Assembly (NCBI GenBank): GCA_040357565.1
Contig: JBDODJ010000021.1
Source: Cercozoa sp. M6MM
Lineage: Eukaryota > Endomyxa: Ascetosporea
Reading direction: 5' to 3' (one strand)
DNA: 64,000 nt
The notes beneath the pieces were generated by a model that saw only the letters and a program-made list of their open reading frames with translations, had not been told where the DNA came from and searched no databases. The position numbers and the translations under genes are program-made. Below, piece after piece: positions 55,019 to 64,000 of this stretch. The number at the start of each line of letters is the position of its first letter. The first letter of the stretch is position 1.

Positions 55019-56404
55019 ATGGCGCAGGAGCAGATTGACAGCATTGTGAAGCAGCTGCAGGAGCTTCAGACCACTCTGGCCAACGAGGGCGTGTGTACAA
55101 TTCCGCTGCATTTACCCGAGCACTCCGTCTGATATTGCGTTTCTTCAGCTGCCACGCTTCCGAACGTTGATGCTGCCTTCCGCCCGCTCGTATGCTGGTT
55201 GTTCCTCCTCCTTTTGGAAATTTAAACCAATGCCAATCATAGGTGCCGCCTGGTCACACGCCGTTCTCGTGGATGGGCGAGGTATTTCGCAATTCTCCTT
55301 CCTGTCTCGGTTTTAAAAATCCGAGCTGCACAGGGTTCGGCCGCGATTTTCGGTGCCGTTCCGGCTGCTCCGGTCACGGAAAAGAAGGTACCCATTCACA
55401 TACACTGCTCAAGATGACAGAAGCATCTTTTTTCTTTGTGTTTCCTTTTTTCTTTTTGCGGTTTTTGATCTTTCATGTTTCGTGTGCAGGTGAAGAAGGA
55501 GAAGAAGCACGACAAGAAGGACAAGAAGGACAAGAAGAAGAAGGACAAGAAGGACAAGAAGCCGGTTTGTTTTGCAGATAAGTTTTGCTTGTTTCTATTG
55601 TTTGTGTTTTTGACAGAAGAAGAAGGCGGCTGCCAAGGTGGAGGTGCCGACGTTTGCTCGTTACGACTTCCGCGTCGGCCGCATCGTCGAGGTCGAGGAC
55701 CACCCGGATGCCGACAAGATGTTTGTCGAAAAGATCGACTGCGGCGGTACCTTTTGACTCAGTGGAGTCAATGTGTTTTCAGTTTGACTTTTCGCGTTAG
55801 AGGCCGAGCCGCGCACGATCTGCTCTGGTCTTAAGGGCAAGGTACGTTGCCGCTGTGTGTTCCCTTTTTGTGTTCATCTCTGTACTGAATGCGCAGATTG
55901 AGAAGGAGGCCCTCCAGGGTGCCCTGTGCATTGTGTTCGCCAACGCCAAGCCGTCCAAGCTGCGCGGCATCATGAGCGCTGGCATGGTCATGTGCGCCAA
56001 GAACGACGAGTCGCTCGAACTCGTGACGCCGCCGGCTGATGCTCGTATCACTTGCTTTCTCACTTGCTTTCTCACTTGAAGTTTTCATATTCAAAGCTGT
56101 CATAGTCAAAGCTCATATTCAAAGCTTTCCGACTCTTTTTTAGCTTTCATACCGACAGCTTTTTCATATGTGTCAACTCATGCGCACAGAGGTCGGCGAG
56201 CGCGTCAGCTTCGAGGGACTCGACTTTGCCGACTTTGAGGCCGGCGAGCAGAACCTCAAGAAGAAGAACTCGCCGTGGGCCAAGGAGATGTCGCTCTTCA
56301 AGACCAACGGCGACGCCGAGGCCACCTACGACGGCAAGCGCTTCCTCACCACTGCCGGACCCTGCAAGGTGTCGGCCTCGCTTGCCGACTGCCCGGTCGC
56401 GTAG
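55019..56404 (+). CDS. AIMP1: AIMP1/Arc1p-type tRNA-binding protein (EMAPII domain)
   Basis: These proteins bind tRNA and tether aminoacyl-tRNA synthetases in the cytosol. The start [20 protein letters not shown] is a short helical segment that could mediate synthetase contact. Small exons follow ([31 protein letters not shown]), then a Lys/Asp run ([17 protein letters not shown]). The EMAPII/tRNA-binding OB fold begins [24 protein letters not shown] (55650-55740), then [36 protein letters not shown], and the C-terminal extension [12 protein letters not shown] to LADCPVA. The DVRVG-type entry, HPDADKLYVE-like and LK..KMRG..S.GM motifs are intact. A separate methionyl-tRNA synthetase domain is absent, so this is a free cofactor rather than a synthetase. 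Stop at 56402-56404. Confidence 0.92.
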
Positions 56405-56444
56405 ACGTCTAGACGAGACTAAGAATAAACGCTTACCGTTAGCG

Positions 56445-56525
56445 TAGTTGAGTCTTCTAGGAAACCAACTATGTAGTTCCCCTGCACCAGTCTGGGGTGG
56501 GTCACAAGAGCATGGCCGTGTCTAC
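56445..56525 (+). repeat. Second copy of the foldback element's left portion
   Basis: About 81 bp, starting TAGTTGAGTCTTCTAGGAAA and ending GGCCGTGTCTAC, matches 28018-28100 with about one mismatch. It lies about 40 bp after the AIMP1-like stop codon. No right arm is seen nearby, so it is a truncated copy. Confidence 0.9.
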
Positions 56526-56633
56526 ATGTACCGCCCGGAAACGAAAGGATCGAAACAAACGTCGCGCTGTAGGCGTTTTTAGAAGCACACACAGCGTTTG
56601 GAGTGTGCGTGAGGTATTAGGACGCGTGGGCGT

Positions 56634-57416
56634 ATGTCAGCAGCGCAGGTGCTGGGCAAGCGCGGCATGCCAGAAACCGCGGAAGAAAACGACAGCAGCG
56701 AGAAGCGCGTGTGTCAGCAGTCGTTGAGTGTGCCGGTATGCGACCTGCCGCAGCCGCCGAGTGCTACAGCGCGCAACTTTTCGCGTTTCGTGCGACGCAC
56801 AAAGCTGCGAATCGCCGAGGAGAAAGCGAAGTGCGACGAGAACGAAGCGAATGAGCAAGGCAAATCAGAAGAGGATGCGAGCGATTGGCACATGATGTAC
56901 ATCGACGCGCATCTCAACGGTCTCGTTGTGGTCGGATTCGCGCCGGAACACGCGTGTCGCTCCAACGCGGCCAAACGGTGTGTCGAGGTGAGTTTCGTCA
57001 TCGACGGCGTTGATCTCGGCGGTGTCGTTCCGCGTGGCAAGCGCAAAAACGGCGGCGTCGTCGTGCGTGCTGGCAAGCCAATGTGTCGGTACTTATTCTG
57101 TCCATACCAATCTGACCTTTCTCTTCCCCACAACCCAACTGCCCTGTGACACAACCAGGGTACGATTCGCGGACGACTCGTGGCTCACGGTGCCGTCACC
57201 AGTGACGGGTGACATCTTCGAGTGCAACGCGCTGCTCAAAGAGCGGCCACAACTCGCATCGATCGAAGCTGATGACAGTATGCTTTTGCTTTCTGTGCCG
57301 AGAGATTGTCTGACAACCGCGTCTGTTTTCCACGAGTAGGAGGTTTCCTCATGGTGCTGCGACCGCGCAATCCAAAGTGGCAAAACGACTGCCAAGCTCG
57401 ACCTCTTGCTCGGTGA
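56634..57416 (+). CDS. ABITRAM: Abitram (Simiate/FAM206A family)
   Basis: Abitram is a conserved small protein with a glycine-cleavage-H-like beta fold, reported to affect actin and nuclear processes in animals. Three exons give about 210 residues, near family size. A disordered, charged first 85 residues (KRGMPETAEENDSSEKR) precede the core: MMYIDAHLNGLVVVGFAPEH, VEVSFVIDGVDLGG, VPRGKRKNGGVVVRAGKPMC (the SGK.KRGG position), VRFADDSWLTVPSPVTGDIF, ECNALLKERPQLAS and GGFLMVLRPRNPKW. The spliced frame ends QARPLAR. Introns start GTACT and GTATG. Similarity is clear by motif order but modest in identity. Confidence 0.75.
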
Positions 57417-57557
57417 GTCTGTGTGCGTCTGGGAGTCTTGAGCTTCGACGCATCCAACTCGCCATCTCAAGTTACGCCGAGCCGAGCTACGCTATTAATT
57501 AATCAACGAGTGCATTTCTGACGAATCTAAACGGAAATCTAATGCGGAATCTGCGAA
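57417..57557. other. Short convergent 3' region
   Basis: 140 bp between the Abitram stop (plus) and the E3 ligase stop (minus). Confidence 0.5.
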
Positions 57558-58784
57558 TCAAATATCCAAGTCCAAGTCCAAGTCGTCCGGATCGTCCACG
57601 CCAAGAGTGGCGAGATTTGAGCCAATGCTCACGTTGTCGACGCCGAGACGATGCTTCGATCTGCTATGTTCATTCTTGCTTTTGCTACCGCCGCTGGTCT
57701 TGCGTCGTTTGGAAGCAGGTCCGGATTGCTTGGAACCTGGTCGCTTCTCTTTGCTCTGTGTTTCAGAAAAGTAAAAAGCACGCGTATTTGAGACAGAAAA
57801 GAACGGTACCGCGGACATATCTTGGAAAAGGTCATCGTCAAAGTCCAAGGAAGCGAAAAGCGAGCCCGTGCTGGACTGGGTGGCTCCAAGCGACTCAAGC
57901 GCGGCCTGTTCTCCGGCACTTTCGAGTTCGCGCTGCTTGCGCAGAATGTCGTGGTCCTCTTGACACTTGCCGCAGCGCAGAAACATCTCCTTGCTTTAAA
58001 AAAACATCCTAACTTCAAATGCTAACAAAAGTCATTTAAAAGTACCCGTTGCCGTTGTGATCGCCTCCGCTTGCACATCTGTTTCCAATTGTTTTCATAG
58101 CTTTCACATCTCGACAAAAGCACTCCTACTTTCCAACGCCGAGACACGGTATTGGCGGGTCTGGAGGATGTCGATAATAGCGTCCGGCCTTGCTGTGACA
58201 CTTGTCGCAGAACTAAATGGAAAAACAACAACTTCTTTAACATTGTGCAACGAGACAGCATGAAACGTACGTGATGCGTGCCCCAGCAGAACCACACTGC
58301 AAACAAAAACAATTGATCAGTCCAGCATTGCAGGAAATGTAAGAAGCTACCAGCATGATTGCAGCAGAAGCGACACTTGTACAAATGAAAGTCGGCATGA
58401 TCTTCGTTTTGGCATGCGCCTGCTCACAATTTCTGCATCTGCGAACGCTAAAGAAACCAGGTATCTTCGCACCAGGCAACCGCAGGTCAGAACAACTGAA
58501 GCACACGAATTCCTCCGGGTCTCGTTTCCTGCAGTCACAAAAAACACGGTAGCAACAAAAAAGGACAACATGTGTCAACGTAAACGTAAACGCACTCATC
58601 AGTGGCGTTGATTTCGGCTGCACAATCGCGACGACCGCCAAAAAACGGTTTCTCGCATTTGCTGTTGTCGTTGCAATCAATCAAACGTTAAACTAAGCAG
58701 TCCCCCAAAAAACTCAACAAAAGCGAACGGTACTAGCACTTGTAGAACGCCAGCGAGTGCAACTGTGCAAAGAAAAAAAGGTGT

Positions 58785-58825
<41 letters not shown>

Positions 58826-60457
58826 GCACACACACACACACACACACAAACACAATTTCCGTACAGCGTAATCGAGCGGTCTGTCGTAGAAGTGCTCGCC
58901 TTTGTCAGTCAATACAGGGTCGTTGTGCATGCCTTCCGACTCGAGACGAGCCAGCGCTTTGTGTCTCACCTACCGGAGTATCTTTATACTGCTGCCTTTT
59001 CATAAGAAAAGCAAGTTTACCAACTCAAACAATCTAGTCGGCTCCTCCAAAACGTCATCAAGTGCGACATGACGCAACGGCAGCGCTTGGCAGGCAGGGC
59101 ATCGCAGGTGACTGACCTACTTGCAAACACACATGAATGAACCAAAGTGGGCATTGGTGAATTGCCTTACCAGGATTCGTCCGTCGGGCGAAGTGGCATC
59201 GACTGTCACTTTCGCGCGAATGCAGTGCTCATGGAAGACGCACCCGCACTCCAGTTCCACACATGGGGCGTTTCTCAGTCCCTGTCACACATGACTGCAA
59301 ACTGCCCAAATAAAGGAGAACAAAAACATACCTCACACATGCAAATCTTGCAATAGTCGTTGCCGTCAACACTACCTTTGTCGCAGTGCAGGCACTGCAT
59401 GCAGAACATCTCATTTCGCAATCCTGCAAAACAGAAGATAATCAATCCAAATTAAAGAGAAAAGACACCAAACTCACCAGAACAGGGGCATCCGCATTTT
59501 AATCTCTTGTCGCATGAACGGTCTCTACTCAAATGACACATTGTTTTGGTCAAATATTAAACGATATGAATGTATACCGTTTCTCCAAACATTCCTCGTC
59601 GGTGCAGCACTCGTCCAGAAAATGTGCAGTTCCATCCGACCGGTAGGGCGGGGCTACAGCGAAACAGAACCTGTTAAAGCGTATTCGAACTGCATTAACC
59701 TTACCTGGGTTGTTAAGTGGTATTTCGCAAAAACGGCAACTGCCACGGTCTTTTTCGCCACATTCTCTGCCCCGATGATACTAAAAACAGAATTTATTTT
59801 ACAAAAAACACTCAAAATAATGAAGCACAGTTGCAACTTCATTCACACAGACACACATCTCGCTTTATGGTACGGGTGATTCGTTGCATTTGACGCAAAA
59901 GTCAACGCCGCATTCAGGCTTTCGACACCGTAATCTGTAGCGACAAAAGTGCTTCCACGCGGAAGGTGACATCGGATCGCGACCAGTCTGAAAAACAAGC
60001 AAATGCCTGATAAGACGAATCTGAGTAAAATTTGTGTACCTGCAAGGGAACACGCGAGGAAACGACGTGCACGTAGGGTTGCTCGCATTTTGGACACTGT
60101 GAATGAAATCGTAGCTGTTGATTCAGTTCAATCAGTTCAGGTTTAAAACAGATTTACCGCAACGACGAGTTCTTCCGTATTTGTTTCCTCTTCCTCTTCT
60201 TTGAAAAAACAAACTTGCGCAAACAAAAATGGTGCAAATTGACGGAAAGTACGGAACTGGACCTCGCTGTTGGGGGAAGTACTGGTATCGTCAGTCAAGT
60301 CAAAAACTTCGTCGTTGATCACTGCGAAACATGCTGTATCCCCCTGTCAATCAGTATACGCTAATTTACCCGTTGGTTTGGGACGCGCAGTGTTACAGAC
60401 CGCGCATGCGTCGCCATCTGCGTTGTTATAAGTGCAAGCTAAGCAAGCCCAGACCAT
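57558..60457 (-). CDS. Compact MYCBP2-like RING-Cys-relay (RCR) E3 ubiquitin ligase with RanBP2 zinc finger
   Basis: MYCBP2/Highwire is a giant ligase whose C-terminus (RING plus tandem-cysteine domain) relays ubiquitin through two cysteines to Thr esters. This gene has that module in a small protein. Exon 1: MVWACLACTYNNADGDACAV-CNTARP, a RanBP2-type finger. Next an acidic linker, then Cys/His-rich exons CPKCEQPYVHVV, LRCRKPECGVDFCVKCNESP and CGEKDRGSCRFCEIPLNNP (IBR-like). Then CDKRLKCGCPCS, FCMQCLHCDKGS, and the RING YCKICM with LRNAPCVELECGCVFHEHC. The relay region follows: RHKALARLESEGMHNDP, HSLAFYKC, KCEKPFFGGRRDCAAE, RDPEEFVCFSCS, KCRFCCN, WFCWGTHH, CDKCHSKAGRYYR. It ends with basic SKRRKTSGGSKSKNEHSR and acidic DDLDLDLDI. 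These match MYCBP2 (RKALMRLEYEG, YKCRKAYFGGEARCDAE, RYCC..A.FFCFGTTHFC). Exon edges are approximate. Confidence 0.8.
58787..58852. repeat. (AC)n microsatellite
   Basis: CA run with a CGCG interruption in an intron of the RCR ligase gene. Confidence 0.95.
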
Positions 60458-60836
60458 GTTTTCGGTGTTCGACGCGTCGATTAATTATTGGCGAAATCGA
60501 AACTGGACCGCGTTCAGACGGAAAGATCAAGGCGCCAGTCGCGCCTAGACTGAATCACGCGCCACGTGCGCACACCGCTGCCGCCGAAGAACGCTAATTG
60601 GTTTCACGAAACATGTGGCTACGGCTTTGATCATTCGTAGCCGGCGCTGGGCGACGGGTGCTCAATCGCGCGAACAAGGGGTCTCAGCCGTGTGCTTCTG
60701 TTGCCTGCTTTGTGCCCTTCCTGCACGAGGTAGAAATTAGAGGGCAATTCTCTTTTCCTTGTGTTTGTTGCGTTCCTTGAAAAACGGCGAATCAGCCGAC
60801 GACCCGTATGTGTCATGCTTGCTGTGTGCTCTGCAG
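60458..60836. other. Divergent region between E3 ligase and GLDC
   Basis: About 380 bp. Short frames on both strands without support. TCTGCAG directly before the GLDC ATG at 60837 looks like a 5' UTR acceptor. Confidence 0.4.
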
Positions 60837-62770
60837 ATGCTGCGTTCCTCCCGCGCTGTGCGGCGCATGCACTCGACGCTGGCCACGCGTACTTAGCCCG
60901 TTAGCTGTGTTGTTTGATGTATCGTGGGGCGTTTCCGATCATGCTTTGGTCACAGCGTTCGTGGACCGTCATTGCGGTGAGGTGGTACCGAACTGCCTCT
61001 ATTTCTGGAGTGGAGTATGCCTCTAATGGACCCGTGTGTGCTGTAGAGCGGCAGCAAGAACGTGCGCGAGATGCTTCACGTCATTGGCGTCGATTCTGTC
61101 GTAGTTTTTCTCTCCAGTTTTTTTGCCATTGTTTTTTAAAATTAGGGTCTGGCCGCTCTTGCAGGGCGAGTTGATGCAGCAGACCATGCCAGACGGTATT
61201 CGGTACGACATGGACGGCACAGAGGTACAGTGAACTGGTCCATTTGTACAGAACTAACGCAAATGTTTGTTGTGTTCTTGTAGGAGTCGGAGAAGCTTGC
61301 TGTGGCTCGTTTGTCGGCTCTCCCGGAGGCGGTAGGTTTCTGTTTACTTCCTTACTTTCGTCACCCCTCCTTTAACCCACCTTTGCACCCCTAATATGTT
61401 TTGCATCCCTTACTATTTTTACACCCTCGCTTTCAGGCAACGGAAGAGGAGGCGCTGGAGGAGATGAAGAACATGATGGCACAGAACGACACGACGACCA
61501 AGTCGCTGCTGGGTCAGGTATGCTGGTGGGGGGTTAAGGGGTATGATGGGTAGGGGGGTATGATGGGTAAGGGGTATGATGGGTAAGGGGGTATAAATGC
61601 GAGGAACTCTACAGGGCTACTACGGCACGCACACGCCCGCCGTGATCCGCCGCTGCATGATTGAAGGTAGCCAGTCTGCTTGGTCCATTTGGACTGCTTT
61701 TTGCCTGTTTAAGTCTGCGTTGTTGTTGTAGCCGCCGGTTGGTACACGCCGTACACGCCCTACCAGGCCGAAGTCGCTCAGGGCCGTCTCGAGATGCTGC
61801 TCAACTTCCAGCAGATGGTACACAAATACGCACCCTTAGTAGAACACTTGATTGATACGAATCCGTACAAATGGACCCGTACAAATGGACCCGTACAAAT
61901 GGACTGTACCGGTGGACAGGTTATTGATCTCACGGGAACTGCCGTTTCGAACTGCTCGCTGCTGGACGAAGCCACCGCTGCTGCTGAGGTAGTTTACCCC
62001 CTTCCCCACCATGTCCCCTCTCAACCCCTCACAATGACCGAAATAGGCCATGGCGATGTGTTTCAACGTCGCTGGCGGCGGCAAGCCCAAGAAGAACGCC
62101 ATGTGCGCTTTTCGCTCTCTTCAGATTGTCTTTCGACTTTTTGTTTTTGCTTACAGGGGCGAAAAGGTGCCCAAGGACGTCTTTGTGGTGTCTAATGACG
62201 TTTTCGAGCAAACCAAGGACGTTCTGCGTACGCGTGCTGGCCCGTTTGGGTACCGGCAACTGTGTTCACTCGTGGAATTGTCATTTATATTTTTGTGGTT
62301 TGCAGCATCAAGTTGGTGTTTGTGCCGGATGAGGAGCTGCTCCAGCAGGTGCCCACTCGTTTAAACACGCAGAAAATGAGGTGAAAATGCAGTGAAATTG
62401 TGTAGGTGCAAGAGTTCGGTGCCGAGGGTCGTTTGTGCGGTGTGTTGGTCCAGTCGCCCGGTCAGTACGGCAGTGTACCGCTTCCTTAATCGAGTCAGAC
62501 TGTCTGCATGTGTTAGATGGACTACTTACGAGTGTAATGTTTGTAGGTGTGCGATTACTCTGCCGTGGCACACGAGGCGCATCAGCACAAGGCGCTCACG
62601 GTGGCCTCGACCGATCTGCTGGCTCAGGTACTTGCTGGTCACATGTGTAGGGTCCAAATGGACCCTTGCGTTGGTATGACTCTGCGTTTCTTAGGTGCTG
62701 ACCAAGCCGGTCGGCGAATACGCCGACATTGTCGTTGGCAGGTGTGTTTCTTCCTTTACCCTCCAACCCC

Positions 62771-62805
<35 letters not shown>

Positions 62806-64000
62806 CTTTACCCCCTGTTCACCCCCCGTTTACCCCCTGTTTACCCCCTGTTTACCCCCCCCCCCCTCCCCCGTAGTGCGCAGCGCTTCGGCGTGCCGAT
62901 GGGCGCGGGTGGACCGCACGCGGGCTTCCTGGCCGTGACGGATGAGAAGATGCTGCGTCGCATGCCGGGTCGCATCATTGGTGTCTCCAAGGTGCGTCCT
63001 CCACTTAGTCCACATAGACAGTCAATATGGACGGTTTTAATGGAGTCTACTAGGACGGTCCAGATTTGTGGTACGTGTGTACTGCGTGTATGGACAGGAC
63101 CGACGCGGCGAACAGGCGCTGCGAATGACGCTGCAGACGCGCGAGCAGCACATCCGTCGTGTAGCCACCCTTTTCTGTTAAGGGTTTCTGTTAAGGGGGT
63201 CGTCCTGGGGTCAGCTGGACGCTGTATCGTCCATTTGTACCGTATGTGTAGGACAAGGCCAGCAGTAACATCTGCACGGCGCAGGCTCTTCTGGTACACT
63301 GCTTTTTTAAACCTGGGGGGGGGGGTAAAAGGGTATGTTAATCAGGCCAATGTGTCGGCCGCCTACGCCGTCTACCACGGTCGTGAGGTACATCGCAGCC
63401 TTAACCAACCCTACGCGGCCTTAATTAACACTGTACCTACGTGGACAGGGTCTGACGCAAATTGCCTCGCGTGTGCACCAGCAGGTACATTTAGCCTCCA
63501 CGTCCATTTACTTATTTAACCCCCCCCCCCCCCCCCCTACAGGCGACTGAGGTGCTGCAACACTGCGCGCGCGTTGGTCTCGTCGTGGACACCTGTAGCA
63601 TGTCCCTTAGCTAGGATGTACCGGTCTGAACTGTACATATGGACCGTACGTGCAGGCGATGTGTTCGACACGGTGCATGTGCACTGCGACTCGGCGGCTG
63701 CCGTGCAGGCCTTCTTGGATCGTGGTAAGTGTTGTACCCCCCTTTACCCCTAACCTTTTACTCTTTCCTCAGGCTTCTACGTGCGTGGCACGGAGCGCGG
63801 CGTAGCACTCTCGTTCGATGAGACCGTGACGGCTGAGGTATCGCTTGTTGCTGCCTTAACGATGCGCCGCGCCTTTAACTAACTGATGTAGGACGTGGCT
63901 ACGATCAAGTCGGTCCTGGAGACGCTGGGCTCGGTACGATTGGACATTTGAATTGTCTAAAATGGACTGTGCTTCTGCAGGGCGAGCCGACTTCGCAAGT
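60837..64000 (+). CDS. GLDC: Glycine decarboxylase P-protein, mitochondrial (N-terminal part; runs off right edge)
   Basis: GLDC is the PLP-dependent P-protein of the mitochondrial glycine cleavage system. The start [17 protein letters not shown] is a mitochondrial presequence. At least 20 exons follow. FVDRHCG and [14 protein letters not shown] match the family's F..RHIG and ML...[14 protein letters not shown] is next. The blocks [44 protein letters not shown] and [22 protein letters not shown] are hallmark. Then come [31 protein letters not shown], the [23 protein letters not shown] substrate-site segment, [55 protein letters not shown] and [10 protein letters not shown]. The PLP-binding lysine lies in the missing C-terminal half. 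Introns carry GTACAAATGGAC-type repeats and C-rich arrays. Confidence 0.95.

Overview
The window is nuclear DNA from an intron-rich, probably single-celled eukaryote. Most genes are split every 30-300 bp by introns of roughly 40-150 bp that begin with GT (very often GTAC) and end in TAG or CAG. Coding exons are GC-rich with G/C third positions. The gene set is a eukaryotic core set: rRNA-synthesis factors, a CCT chaperonin subunit, mitochondrial targeting peptides, FYVE domains and a DZIP1-type ciliary protein. DZIP1 suggests a lineage with a flagellum. I cannot assign the lineage further. No prokaryotic operons, CRISPR arrays, or convincing tRNA or rRNA genes were seen.

Layout, left to right: N-terminal exons of an IRP1-type aconitase (minus); TAM41 (plus); a 2 kb gene-poor stretch; a NahK-like sugar kinase (plus); an acidic protein of unknown function (minus); a helical-repeat protein (plus); a five-exon 142-residue orphan (plus); a cysteine-rich single-pass membrane protein whose introns are filled with TTTACCCCC arrays (plus); an 11 kb UTP10/HEATR1 gene (minus); mitochondrial uS12m (plus); a foldback element; a TPMT-family methyltransferase (minus); an RGG-tailed protein (plus); CCT5 (minus); a second cysteine-rich membrane protein (minus); a TAF1B/RRN7-type Pol I factor (plus); DZIP1 (plus); a double-FYVE/C2-like/coiled-coil protein (minus); an EGF-like membrane protein (plus); an SLC38-type amino acid transporter (minus); a CinA-like plus nucleotidyltransferase fusion with an N-terminal membrane segment (minus); an AIMP1/Arc1p-type tRNA-binding protein (plus); Abitram (plus); a compact MYCBP2-like RING-Cys-relay ubiquitin ligase (minus); and the N-terminal two-fifths or so of glycine decarboxylase (plus), running off the right edge.

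Functional links are loose, as expected in a eukaryote. UTP10 and TAF1B/RRN7 both act in ribosomal RNA synthesis. TAM41, uS12m and GLDC are mitochondrial. DZIP1 is ciliary. Three unrelated-looking single-pass membrane proteins suggest a rich cell surface. Several pairs are divergent with 260-520 bp between start codons: UTP10/uS12m, TPMT/RGG protein, CinA-nucleotidyltransferase/AIMP1 and E3 ligase/GLDC.

The most notable features are the standalone RING-Cys-relay ligase, the strand-polarised telomere-like C-rich arrays and a second recurring GTCCATTTGTAC motif inside introns, a foldback element with a near-identical second copy 28 kb away, and a long near-perfect hairpin in a divergent promoter. 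Exon joins were made by eye from GT/AG sites, phase and family similarity. Five N-gaps (8695-8704, 10746-10845, 17713-17722, 21198-21297, 51194-51293) interrupt introns or intergenic repeats.
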